Shown here piece by piece: positions 35,803-45,512 of a DNA stretch of 64,000 nucleotides. Source of the stretch: an uncultured Erysipelotrichaceae bacterium (GTDB lineage: Bacteria; Bacillota_I; Bacilli_A; Erysipelotrichales; Erysipelotrichaceae); the NCBI GenBank assembly GCA_945877255.1, contig CAMCRE010000003.1, positions 1-64,000 of the forward strand, written 5' to 3'. Position numbers and translations under genes: made by a program. Numbering within the stretch: position 1 is the stretch's first letter; each line of letters starts with the position of its first letter. Below the pieces are notes generated by a model, which did not search any database, had not been told where the DNA came from, and was given only the letters and a program-made list of their open reading frames with translations.

Positions 35803-38800
35803 TTATTTTTTTGTTTTTCTTTTTCTTATCACCACAATAGCAGCTAAAGAAGCAACCAACATCACCATATATTTATTTGTGTTGTCATTCGTTTGAACGT
35901 TATCTTTTTTAGCTTGTTGTGCTAAAGTAATAATTGGTAATTCATGTTTCACTGATTTACCATTTTGACTGTAGTGATATACTAAGCCATATTTAGAGAA
36001 ATGCTCTACTGTTAAGTACGCTTTATCATCAATAACTTCAAATGGTACTTCAACTAATTCACCATTATCACTTACGTAATAAGCGTATGCGACATCTCTT
36101 CCTTCACGAATTGGTAAAACTAAACGTGCTTTTCCATTTTTAAATGGCACTTTTTCTAATGTTTTACTATTTACGAAAGAAATGTCATATAAATCAGAAT
36201 TTTCACTTGAAACAGTTGGAACTTCAATTAATTTTTCAACCATGATATGACTAAATTCTGGTAAATCACCTTCTGTAACTGTAACAGAAACACCACTTTC
36301 ATCATGTGTAAATGGCAATACTTCTTTACGTAATAATGCTTCTAATCTTTGACGGATTTCAGCTTCATATTCATTTACAACGTTTTGTTGTGATACTTTA
36401 TGTGTACGATCAATTTGTGCAATATAATCATTTACTACTGCAAAATTAGTGTAGTTGTTGCTGTTGTATTTTTCTGGAATACTGTTAATTAAAGCATCTA
36501 AAGCTGTATAATCTGCATCTTTTTCTACTAACGCACCAATTTGTGCTTCTAATTTTTTGTAGTTGATTTTCACATATCCTACTGTTTTATCTTCTTGAAT
36601 ACCAGCAGTAACATCATCGATTACTTTTTGTGATTCAGCAATTTTTGCAACTAATTGATTCACTGTTTCTTCAGTATAAATACCTTTATCAACTAAAGAT
36701 TGTGCATGTGCTACTAATTGACGGTATGGTTCTAATTCATAAATATCATCAGATAAGTATTGCCCATTTACTAATACTTCAATAATGTGGTTTTCATTAC
36801 CTGCTGTATTGTGAACTCCAATACCATATATTCTCACATAACGCGCTTTTGTAAGTTCTTGTGCTGTAAACACAACTTTACCTTCATTCGTTTCTGAATA
36901 TAAGTTTTCCGTTGGTAATTGTCCTAATTGGTGCACATCTTGTGATTTATCACTTGCAGAGTAGTACACTACTTTTTTCTCATTGAATGACGCATCATTT
37001 GACAATACAACCGCTGTATCATCATATGTTCTACGATCTACCCAGTAACGATATAATTTAATATTATCGATACGCGCTTCATCACCTAAATCAATTTGCA
37101 TGTATGAAGAAGCACGGTTCGTATCATTACCAAATACTGTATAACCATCTTGTCCATTAAATCTACCATCTACAGCAACACTCAATGCACGATCACTTGG
37201 TGTAACAGATGCTGTCGCACTGCCTGTCCAATTTGCAGTCACATCTTGATGTAACGCAATATTTACACTTGTTTTTGGAACTAATTTCAAGTAAGCATCA
37301 TATAATTGAACATATTTCGCATCTTGTGCAGCGTAATCCGTACCTGCAATAATTGGTTTTGCTTCTCTAATTAATGTTTCTACGTTATTTGCGAATACAG
37401 ATTCTTCAGTATAACGTGGTAAGTTTAACTCTACTTTTTTAACTAATTCTGCTAATAATATTTGTGGTACTTCATCATATCCTAAACTGCGATCGTATAC
37501 CGCAACATCACGTACTTCAGCACCATTCATATTCACGATAATGTTATTTGCAGTTAATTTAAAGTCTTTGTTTTCTTTTTTGTATGCTGGTTTACTAATT
37601 TTACCATCAATATAGATTTTAATTAAACCATTGTTTTCTTTCACACCAGTAATAATTTGGTTATATCCTGCTACAACTGTTTCTTTCGCTGTTACAGTAA
37701 CGCCATTTAATGTGAAATATGGATGACCTTGTGTATCAATTCCTAATGCATAGTCTGTTCCTTGGTGCACTAATACCGTATTAGGTTGTCCGTTTTTAAC
37801 TGTTGCAGTTACCGCAAAACCATCTGAAGTTTGTAAGCTATCACGTGCATCTGTTAATAATGTATTATCGTTTTGAATTAATTCAATACTACGAATAATA
37901 CCATCTTTGTAATATGTTTTTTCTAATGGTGTCGTATTAATTTCGTTTCCAACGAAATCACTTCCTGCTGTTGCTACAACACGTACAACATCTGAATGTC
38001 TTAAAGCAGTTGTTAAGCGAACATCAAACGATTTTAAATCTGCTAATTTTGTAACTGTTTTTTCTACTGCCTCACCATTTACATATACTGTAAATTCTGC
38101 ATTTTTAACATGCTCTGAAGTTCTAATTTGAATGTTTTTGTTGTCTTTAAAGTATAATTTATCAACTGTTGGTGCAGTTACGTCTTGTTGTAAGTCTAAT
38201 GCCCAAACTTGTGTTTCACCTGGTTTTAATGTAATGGATACACGATCACCTTTTTGATATGTGCTATTGTGTGTAGCTAATTCCCCACTGTGTGTATAAC
38301 CACTTACTAATTTCACATAATATGTTCCTTCAGTGACAACACCAATTGCATCATTTAATGTAAATTCTAATGTTTTATCTACTGGTGCAGGGTTACGTAA
38401 TGAAATAATTCCACCTTCATTATCAAATCCTGAGAAACCATACGCTTCTTGGTTACCAGCACCACCTGTTACACCACCAGTTAATCCGGCTGTACTTGAT
38501 GGTGTGCCACCAATCATTTTTCCATTTCTTAATTTAGGGAAGTTCGCTTCTGCCCACTCTAAGAAATCAGCGTTAATTAAGTATTTTTCTTCATTTAAAA
38601 TTGAATCTGAATAGTATAATTCCCAGAATGCCGTTCCACGTGTTCCTTGCATAAACATGTAGTTTCTGAATTGATCACCATTCATTGAATTAGCACTAAT
38701 TCCAGTACCTTCTTTTCCATAAATTGGATCATGATTATAAATATTCGCTAATGGGAATTGGAATTGATGATTCACCACAAAGTCATAATACGTTCCATCA

Positions 38801-41523
38801 CGGTAAGTCATCATGCTATCCATTTTGTTGTTTAATGTTGAGTTGCTGTTTGTACGTTCTCCTCTATCGGCAACACATTGAATCCATACTGAGTTTGCCC
38901 ATTGTAAGTACCAAGGACTTGGGTTAACGTAGCAAGTTAATGAAATCCATAAATCGTGAATCCCTAAGCGTTTAGCTTCCGCTCTTGTGTTTTTCATCAA
39001 CACAATCCATTTTTCCCATAAATCAGTTGAATGATAGAAACCGTTTTTACCACCATACATGTGATGGTTTGTTTCACTGTATCCTACTACATTTTCACCA
39101 GATTGGAATGCTGAATATTGTGCTAAGTCCGCAAATCCATCCCATTTCCAGTAATTTACTTTGTAGTTACGCATCCAATCAATAACCATTTCTTCAAATT
39201 TTCTTACATAACGAGAATCTGCAACGTCAATTGAGCGACCTGCAATACTTCCATTACCTGCATTACTAATAATTTGTGCTAAGTCGTATTGATAGTTATA
39301 TCCGCCACGTGGACCAATCCATACCCCAAACTTAGAACCAAAGTTTTGGACTAATTCACTTGAAGGTGTTAATTGATTTGGGAATTTAGAGTTGAATTGC
39401 CAGAATCCAGCCGTATTAACGTCTACTTCTCCATTTCTTCTAATATCATCTCTTCGTGTTAATTCACCTGCACGTTTACGATAAATATTCCATCCATCAT
39501 CAACTACATAAGAATCTAGCGGTCTAACACCTGTTTTAGATAAGTTTTTATCTACTGCTGAGAATGATTCTAAAATATTATTGTCATCAATAAACATCAT
39601 ATTATCAAACCAAGAATTGTATTGAATTCTAAAGTCTGATGGTGTTGCAATACTGTAAATATATTTATAGAAATCAGATTGAATAACTTGATTGTTGCTT
39701 CCATCATTTTTAGAAGCACCTAAAACTGTTTGCCATGAAATATATTTTCCATCTGTTGTTAATTGTCCGTCACGTTGGAAATCAGTAAAGTTTTTTCCAG
39801 TGAAATAACGAATTCTTCCTAAATTATTTTCAATTTGCGTATCAGTAGCTGGGAACTCACTTCCTAAGAACATCCCGTTAATATAAATTGGTTGTCCTAA
39901 GTTAGCTTTTGCCACATCCATTTGCACAACGCCACCTTTATTAGTTGGAATTGTCCATTGACGATCATTACTTGATAACACTAAATGTTCACCATCAATG
40001 TATTCAAAACGAGCTGTCTTATCCGTTGCATCAATTTCTAAAAACTTACGCATAAAGTGATCGCCGTTATACATTACTACTTTTTGTTTAACGTGAATTT
40101 CACCTTGTCCAAATGATACTGGATTAAACGTAAACGTTACTAATTTTCCTGTTTTTTCAACGCCATTAATTGTAGTTGTAGTATTTTCTATCGTAGGTTC
40201 ACCATTTAATTCTAGTTGTGATCCAGAAATTGTTGCTGCTGGATGATAAATATTAGAATCAAATTTTTCAGTGAATAAATCAATTTCTGATGCAGCCGTA
40301 ACGTTTGCGTTAGATGAAACAACTTCAAATCCAACATAACGCTCAGATTGTGGTGCATCTAATGAACTATACACAAATCCTGGACGACGAACTGTATACA
40401 CGCCATTATAATCAATATTCATTTCTTTTTTGAAATTTTCAGCATTAAATAATGTGTCTCTATTATCAGAAACATAAACTTTATATTTTTGAACGTTTCC
40501 ATTAGAAGATGCACTACCAGGACGTGGTGCATATCCAATTGTTTGGAACGGAGCAGTTGCATAGCTATTTCCACGATCTAATGTAATTCTAACGTTCGCA
40601 GGGTTTTGTTCTCCTTCTCCATTTGCATTATAACGAGAATGATAGTAAGTATTCATATCACCATCAACTAATGCGTTATAACCGCCTCCATCATTCGTTT
40701 GAACACTATTTCCAGTTACTGACCATAATCTAGCTGGATCACGTCTTACAATAACACTTGTTCCTTCTTCATTGAATACATCAATTTCAGCAGCATTCAT
40801 ATATTTATTGTGTTTTTGTGCATCCCACATATGTGATTCTACTGCTGTTAATTTAATCGCAGTTGTTGTAACCGTAGAATTTAACACAATATCTTCTGGA
40901 TGGGCATTTCTACCAGATTGTGCGAATGTACCTTCTTGAGCTAATGTCCAACTTTCAGTTTCAGCGTTTAAGTATTCAACACGCCATTTTTTCATTCTTC
41001 CTGTCGCATCATATCCAACAGATGAATGAATTCTTGGTGTATATTTAATTTTTTTAACCGTTGTTTCAGCATCAAAATTAATAACAACATGTGCTGTTCC
41101 TGCTTGTTGCTCATTACTTTGCCAGTGTGTATTCACATTACCATCAGTCAATAATGCAATACTTCCTTCACTAGTAGAAGATACCGTAAAACGTGTTTCA
41201 TTTGGTGTTGTTGGTTTAACACTCGTTAATGGTTGAGTCGGGTTCGTACGCCCAGTTACGTTACGAATACCTTTAATGACGAACTCTTGCGAACCTTCTT
41301 GAGGAATTAGCTCAACCCCCCCCCACAAGTTTTGCACTTTTACAGTTTTCAAACGATTATTTTCTAATGAAAACTCACGAACTAATGCACTGTTACCAAT
41401 TTTTAACTTGCCGTCAGCTTTAGTCGCAAACACTTCATCACTACTCGCTTGCACATGAATGTTTCCAATTACAGACGTTAATAGAAACGCTGTAAGAATA
41501 GATTTTTTGACTTTGTGCTTCAT
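35803..41523 (-). CDS. Giant cell-wall-anchored clan GH-D (GH36-like) glycosidase
   Basis: This 1906-residue surface protein has a signal peptide (1-27), two N-terminal F5/8C (discoidin) modules with VNTHWQS and MNTYYHSR, and a glycosidase core. The core shows VVDDGW near residue 674, the candidate nucleophile Asp in YWKWDGF near 793 and a candidate acid/base Asp in CVADRGE near 884. This resembles GH36 alpha-galactosidase/alpha-N-acetylgalactosaminidase. A LamG-like module (about 1240-1380), a third discoidin module (about 1423-1570) and helical linkers follow. The end NVQTND, a hydrophobic segment and RKRKTKK form a variant sorting signal. It probably removes alpha-linked sugars from host glycans. 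A G9 tract interrupts codon 67. Family assignment needs a profile search. Confidence 0.75.
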   Translation of the reverse strand: MKHKVKKSILTAFLLTSVIGNIHVQASSDEVFATKADGKLKIGNSALVREFSLENNRLKTVKVQNLWGGVELIPQEGSQEFVIKGIRNVTGRTNPTQPLTSVKPTTPNETRFTVSSTSEGSIALLTDGNVNTHWQSNEQQAGTAHVVINFDAETTVKKIKYTPRIHSSVGYDATGRMKKWRVEYLNAETESWTLAQEGTFAQSGRNAHPEDIVLNSTVTTTAIKLTAVESHMWDAQKHNKYMNAAEIDVFNEEGTSVIVRRDPARLWSVTGNSVQTNDGGGYNALVDGDMNTYYHSRYNANGEGEQNPANVRITLDRGNSYATAPFQTIGYAPRPGSASSNGNVQKYKVYVSDNRDTLFNAENFKKEMNIDYNGVYTVRRPGFVYSSLDAPQSERYVGFEVVSSNANVTAASEIDLFTEKFDSNIYHPAATISGSQLELNGEPTIENTTTTINGVEKTGKLVTFTFNPVSFGQGEIHVKQKVVMYNGDHFMRKFLEIDATDKTARFEYIDGEHLVLSSNDRQWTIPTNKGGVVQMDVAKANLGQPIYINGMFLGSEFPATDTQIENNLGRIRYFTGKNFTDFQRDGQLTTDGKYISWQTVLGASKNDGSNNQVIQSDFYKYIYSIATPSDFRIQYNSWFDNMMFIDDNNILESFSAVDKNLSKTGVRPLDSYVVDDGWNIYRKRAGELTRRDDIRRNGEVDVNTAGFWQFNSKFPNQLTPSSELVQNFGSKFGVWIGPRGGYNYQYDLAQIISNAGNGSIAGRSIDVADSRYVRKFEEMVIDWMRNYKVNYWKWDGFADLAQYSAFQSGENVVGYSETNHHMYGGKNGFYHSTDLWEKWIVLMKNTRAEAKRLGIHDLWISLTCYVNPSPWYLQWANSVWIQCVADRGERTNSNSTLNNKMDSMMTYRDGTYYDFVVNHQFQFPLANIYNHDPIYGKEGTGISANSMNGDQFRNYMFMQGTRGTAFWELYYSDSILNEEKYLINADFLEWAEANFPKLRNGKMIGGTPSSTAGLTGGVTGGAGNQEAYGFSGFDNEGGIISLRNPAPVDKTLEFTLNDAIGVVTEGTYYVKLVSGYTHSGELATHNSTYQKGDRVSITLKPGETQVWALDLQQDVTAPTVDKLYFKDNKNIQIRTSEHVKNAEFTVYVNGEAVEKTVTKLADLKSFDVRLTTALRHSDVVRVVATAGSDFVGNEINTTPLEKTYYKDGIIRSIELIQNDNTLLTDARDSLQTSDGFAVTATVKNGQPNTVLVHQGTDYALGIDTQGHPYFTLNGVTVTAKETVVAGYNQIITGVKENNGLIKIYIDGKISKPAYKKENKDFKLTANNIIVNMNGAEVRDVAVYDRSLGYDEVPQILLAELVKKVELNLPRYTEESVFANNVETLIREAKPIIAGTDYAAQDAKYVQLYDAYLKLVPKTSVNIALHQDVTANWTGSATASVTPSDRALSVAVDGRFNGQDGYTVFGNDTNRASSYMQIDLGDEARIDNIKLYRYWVDRRTYDDTAVVLSNDASFNEKKVVYYSASDKSQDVHQLGQLPTENLYSETNEGKVVFTAQELTKARYVRIYGIGVHNTAGNENHIIEVLVNGQYLSDDIYELEPYRQLVAHAQSLVDKGIYTEETVNQLVAKIAESQKVIDDVTAGIQEDKTVGYVKINYKKLEAQIGALVEKDADYTALDALINSIPEKYNSNNYTNFAVVNDYIAQIDRTHKVSQQNVVNEYEAEIRQRLEALLRKEVLPFTHDESGVSVTVTEGDLPEFSHIMVEKLIEVPTVSSENSDLYDISFVNSKTLEKVPFKNGKARLVLPIREGRDVAYAYYVSDNGELVEVPFEVIDDKAYLTVEHFSKYGLVYHYSQNGKSVKHELPIITLAQQAKKDNVQTNDNTNKYMVMLVASLAAIVVIRKRKTKK
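41316..41324 (-). repeat. G9 homopolymer tract in the glycosidase coding sequence
   Basis: Nine consecutive C on the plus strand (G on the coding strand) encode the end of Trp, two Gly and the start of Val (LWGGVEL). Gain or loss of one base would shift the frame at about codon 67 of 1906. The length shown is the in-frame (on) state. Confidence 0.95.
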
Positions 41524-41556
41524 ATTTGTCTCCTTTCAATTATCTATCACATCCAT

Positions 41557-41582
41557 ATTATAGCATAATGAAAACGCTTTTT
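41557..41582 (-). promoter_or_regulatory. Promoter and cre-like site of the glycosidase gene
   Basis: An extended -10 (TGCTATAAT on the minus strand; ATTATA at 41557-41562) is preceded by TGAAAACGCTTTTT (41569-41582). This matches 12 of 14 positions of the catabolite-response consensus TGWNANCGNTNWCA and covers the -35 region. CcpA binding there would repress the gene. Confidence 0.5.
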
Positions 41583-41648
41583 ACTACTCATTTTTTAAAA
41601 ACAAATTTATACTTTTCAGCAATTTCAAGTGAACGATACTATTCAAAA

Positions 41649-41676
41649 TAAAAACAGCAGTAACCCACTGCTGTTT
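41649..41676 (-). terminator. Terminator after the ABC permease gene
   Basis: Ten-base arms AAACAGCAGT/ACTGCTGTTT with loop AACCC are followed by TTATTTT on the minus strand and overlap the permease stop codon. Confidence 0.82.
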
Positions 41677-43324
41677 AAATATTCATCTCTTTTCCTTTTG
41701 AAACTTTCAAGAATACGATTAATGAAATCGTTGTAATGACTGTTAATATACCTGATAATGCCGCCGCAATACCATAATTACCGCGAATAACTTCAGTATA
41801 CATCGCAACTGTTAAAGTTTGCGTTTTAGCAGTATATAAGATTACTGCTGTAGAAAGTTCAGAAATCATTGTAATCCAACTTAAAATTGCACCCGCAATA
41901 ATTCCAGTTTTCATCATTGGCATCGTAATCGTGACGAAAGTTTTAATTTTACTTGCACCAAGTGAAGAAGCCGCTTCTTCCATACTCATTGGTATTTGTT
42001 GGAGGGTGGCAGCACTTGAACGTATCGTATATGGTAAACGACGTATTACAAGTGATACAACCATAATCAACATCGTTCCACTTAATAATAATGGTTTTTT
42101 ATTAAATGAAACTAACAATGCAATCCCCACTACTGTTCCTGGTACGATATATGGAATCATCGAAACGATGTCAATTCCACTTGAAAGTGCATTTCTTCTG
42201 CGTACTGTAATATAGGCAATTACCACTGATAACACAACAATAATCACTAATGCTACTAATGGAATTAACACTGTATTTAATAATGTTCCACCTAATTTAG
42301 TAAACGCAATTTCATACGATTTTAAAGAATACCCTGGTTGAAATACCATTCCTTGCGTTTTCAAGAATGACGTATACAACACATAAATTTGTGGTAAGAT
42401 AGCTAATCCAACTATTGCGTATGAGAAAACATATACCATCACTTTTTTTAATCCTTTAATAGATTTTTCTTTCATTGGATGTAATGCACTCATTGAAAAA
42501 GCATATTTATTAGAAAGATGTTTTTGAATTAAGAAGAATACTGTTGTAATCACAATCGCAATCATCGCAATTGCACTCGCAAAACCATCATTTCCTCCTA
42601 CCTCATTAATAAACTCTTCAAAAATTAATACTGGGAATGTACGATAACCCTCCCCTATTAACATCGGTGTACCAAAATCTGCTAATGCACGCATAAATAC
42701 GAGTAAAGCACCAGCTAAAATAGTTGGCATAATTAATGGAATAATTACTTTGAAAAAGCGTTTTATTCCTTTAACGCCCATGTTTTCACTCGCTTCTAAC
42801 AATGAATTATCTACGTTTTTCAATGCACCTTCCACATATAAGAAAATAAGTGGGAATAATTGCAACGTAAACACAAGCATAATACCTTTAAAACCATAAA
42901 TATCAATTGAAAACTGTGGAATAACACTCGCCACAAATTTTGTGAGGACACCATTTCTTCCAAGTAATAAAATCCATGAATACGCTCCGATAAATGGTGC
43001 CGACATTGATGATAAAATAATTAAAATACGTAATAACGCTTTTCCTTTAATTTTATATGCTTGAAAACAATATGCTAACGGTATTCCAACTACTAATGAA
43101 GTAATCGTTGCAAGTATTGAAACAATAAAACTGTTTCTTAATGTAGAAATATAATAGCCTTCTGAAAAGAATTTACTAAAATGTTCGAACGTAATGGAAC
43201 GTGTTTCCGGATGAATTAATGCTTTAAATAATAATATTAATAACGGATAAATTAAAAATAAAATATAGGTAAAAGCAATACCAAGAGAAATAATAATCCA
43301 AATATCAAGACGCTTTTTTCTCAT
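41675..43324 (-). CDS. ABC transporter permease (FbpB/AfuB type)
   Basis: This 549-residue protein is a fused double permease with about 12 membrane segments. Each half has an EAA loop: EASENMGVKGIKRFFKVIIPLIMP and EAASSLGASKIKTFVTITMPMM. Such two-domain permeases serve ferric iron, thiamine, phosphonate or hexose-phosphate importers with one binding protein and one ATPase. Its ATG overlaps the end of the ATPase gene by 20 bases, so all three are one operon. Confidence 0.9.
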   Translation of the reverse strand: MRKKRLDIWIIISLGIAFTYILFLIYPLLILLFKALIHPETRSITFEHFSKFFSEGYYISTLRNSFIVSILATITSLVVGIPLAYCFQAYKIKGKALLRILIILSSMSAPFIGAYSWILLLGRNGVLTKFVASVIPQFSIDIYGFKGIMLVFTLQLFPLIFLYVEGALKNVDNSLLEASENMGVKGIKRFFKVIIPLIMPTILAGALLVFMRALADFGTPMLIGEGYRTFPVLIFEEFINEVGGNDGFASAIAMIAIVITTVFFLIQKHLSNKYAFSMSALHPMKEKSIKGLKKVMVYVFSYAIVGLAILPQIYVLYTSFLKTQGMVFQPGYSLKSYEIAFTKLGGTLLNTVLIPLVALVIIVVLSVVIAYITVRRRNALSSGIDIVSMIPYIVPGTVVGIALLVSFNKKPLLLSGTMLIMVVSLVIRRLPYTIRSSAATLQQIPMSMEEAASSLGASKIKTFVTITMPMMKTGIIAGAILSWITMISELSTAVILYTAKTQTLTVAMYTEVIRGNYGIAAALSGILTVITTISLIVFLKVSKGKEMNI

Positions 43325-44378
43325 ATTGTGCTACTAAGTTTACAAGTCCAGCTTCATCAAATACATTAATTTTATCTTTTTTAATATCTAGGTAAACTTC
43401 TTTACCATTTTCTAATAATTGTGTAATAGATGATTCTTCAATTACTTCTACTTTTTCCCCTGTCTCAATTTCTAAATAATAATGTGTATTTAAACCTAAA
43501 AACACACTATCCACAACTTTTGCTTTAATACCTGTTTTATCATTAATTAAAAACTCTTCTGGTCGAATAGAAAGTTTTACTTTTTGTGAATCAGTAACTG
43601 CATTAATCGCAAATTGGTAATTACCAATTTGAACATTTCCATCAACTACTTTTGCATCTATAATATTCGTACGGCCAATAAATGTCGCTACAAACACATT
43701 TGCAGGTCGTTGATAAATTTCTTTTGGTGTGCCTAAGTGCTGGATCACACCTTCTTTCATTACCGCAATAAAATCACTAATCGCCATTGCTTCTTCTTGA
43801 TCGTGTGTTACATAAACTGTTGTAATACCTACGTTTTTTTGGATATCACGAATTGCACTTCGCATATCAACACGTAATTTTGCATCTAAATTACTTAAAG
43901 GTTCATCCATCAATAACACTTTTGGTTCAATAACTAACGCACGTGCTAATGCAACACGTTGTTGCTGTCCTCCTGATAATTTATCTGGCATACGACTACG
44001 ATATTGATCAATTTGCATTAAAGCTAAAAAACGATTCGTTCTTTCTTGCATTTCTGCTTCAGATACTTTTCTTTGGCGTAATCCAAATTTTACGTTTTCT
44101 TCAACACTTAAATGTGGGAAAATTGCATAATTTTGAAACACCATACCAATATCACGTTTACTTGGATCTAAATCATTGATTCTAACGTCATCAAAATAAA
44201 AATCTCCACCTTCAATACTATTAAATCCGGCAATCATTCTTAATAACGTTGTTTTACCACATCCTGATGGTCCTAATAACGTAAATAAAGATCCTTCTGG
44301 AATATCTAACGATAATTTATCAATTATCGTTAGATTCCCATATTTTTTAACTGCATCTTTTATAATAATTTTACTCAT
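43305..44378 (-). CDS. ABC transporter ATP-binding protein (FbpC/PotA type)
   Basis: This 357-residue protein shows Walker A GPSGCGKTT, Q-loop FQNYAIFPH, signature LSGGQQQR, Walker B VLLMDEP and the switch His in YVTHDQEEA. A C-terminal regulatory OB-fold (TOBE-like, about 240-350) begins FIGRTNIIDAKV. It powers import through the neighbouring permease. It ends with TGA, one base beyond binding-protein spacing: the binding protein gene lies one base upstream. Confidence 0.95.
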   Translation of the reverse strand: MSKIIIKDAVKKYGNLTIIDKLSLDIPEGSLFTLLGPSGCGKTTLLRMIAGFNSIEGGDFYFDDVRINDLDPSKRDIGMVFQNYAIFPHLSVEENVKFGLRQRKVSEAEMQERTNRFLALMQIDQYRSRMPDKLSGGQQQRVALARALVIEPKVLLMDEPLSNLDAKLRVDMRSAIRDIQKNVGITTVYVTHDQEEAMAISDFIAVMKEGVIQHLGTPKEIYQRPANVFVATFIGRTNIIDAKVVDGNVQIGNYQFAINAVTDSQKVKLSIRPEEFLINDKTGIKAKVVDSVFLGLNTHYYLEIETGEKVEVIEESSITQLLENGKEVYLDIKKDKINVFDEAGLVNLVAQYEKKAS

Positions 44379-44379
44379 T

Positions 44380-45399
44380 TTATTTTCCTATTGAGATATA
44401 AATATTTTTATATTTTTCTACTAATTTTGCTTTATTCGCATGAACATAATCCATATCTTCTTCAATTACATTAATTTTGTCAAATGGTGTCATTTTGTTT
44501 GAAATTTTTGCATCTTTTAATACTGGTCTGTTAGTAGTTGAAGAACCTAAAGCATCTTGAACTTCTTTAGATAATAATAAATCAATGAATTTTTTAGCTA
44601 ATTCTTCGTTTTTAGCACCTTTCACAATTGCACTTGCTGCTGGTAAGTATACCGCACCTTCTTTTGGATATACTACTTGTACTGGTGCATTGTCATTCAT
44701 TAATTTTACTGCTGGGTCTTCGTATGTTAATCCTACAACCATTTCACCGTCAGCTACTGATTTATAAACTGCACTTGAACCTGATTTTAATTTACCATCA
44801 ATGTTTGTGTATAAATCTTTTACATATTTCCAAGCAGCATCACTTTCATATCCACCCATCGCTAACAACATATTCGTTAATTGTGCAAATGCACTTGAAG
44901 AGTTTGATGGATCAGCAGAAGCGATTTTTCCTTTTAATTTTGGATTTAATAAATCTGCATAACTATCGATTTTAATATCGCCAATTAAGTTTTTATTTAC
45001 TAATAAAACACTACCATCTAAAGCGTATGGTGTAATAAATCCTGTTTTGTTTTTGTATGCATCAATAACGTTTGCATCATTAGCAGATTTATATTCTAAG
45101 AATAAATCTTTGTTGTCTTTAATTGTTGCAAAACTTCCACCAAACATTACATCTGCATATGGTGCAGATTTCTCTGATTGTAATCTTTTGATTAATTGAC
45201 CTGTTCCTGCTTGAATTAACTCTACTTTTACGTTGTGTTTTTGTTCAAACAACGGAACAATTGCATTAATTAATCCTTCACTATTTGGTGAATATACAAC
45301 TAATGTTTTTTGTTGTGTACTTGTTTTTTCACTTGCATTACAAGCTACTAATGTAATCATTGCACAGCATGCAACTAATGTTTTAATAATTTTACGCAT
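44380..45399 (-). CDS. ABC importer substrate-binding lipoprotein (AfuA/FbpA-like)
   Basis: This 339-residue protein has a lipobox LVAC with Cys20, so it is membrane-tethered outside the cell. The mature part starts KTLVVYSPNSEGLINAIVPLFEQKHNVKVELIQAGTGQL, typical of the ferric/thiamine/phosphate-ester binding group. The region SSAVYKSVADGEMVVGLTYED lacks the adjacent Tyr pair used by FbpA to hold iron. It looks more like hexose-phosphate (AfuA) or phosphonate binders. The ligand is therefore inferred only. AAAGGAGG precedes the start. Confidence 0.82.
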   Translation of the reverse strand: MRKIIKTLVACCAMITLVACNASEKTSTQQKTLVVYSPNSEGLINAIVPLFEQKHNVKVELIQAGTGQLIKRLQSEKSAPYADVMFGGSFATIKDNKDLFLEYKSANDANVIDAYKNKTGFITPYALDGSVLLVNKNLIGDIKIDSYADLLNPKLKGKIASADPSNSSSAFAQLTNMLLAMGGYESDAAWKYVKDLYTNIDGKLKSGSSAVYKSVADGEMVVGLTYEDPAVKLMNDNAPVQVVYPKEGAVYLPAASAIVKGAKNEELAKKFIDLLLSKEVQDALGSSTTNRPVLKDAKISNKMTPFDKINVIEEDMDYVHANKAKLVEKYKNIYISIGK

Positions 45400-45485
45400 A
45401 AATGCCTCCTTTATTTCATCTATACTATACCAAATTTTATAATTTTATGACACCTAAAAATCCGTAATTTTGGATAAAATCCCGT

Positions 45486-45512
45486 AAAAAAAGATAAAGC
45501 AATCGCTTTATC
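45486..45512 (-). terminator. Terminator after the response-regulator gene
   Basis: Stem GATAAAGC/GCTTTATC (45493-45500 with 45505-45512) leads into TTTTTTT on the minus strand and overlaps the gene's stop codon. Confidence 0.82.
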
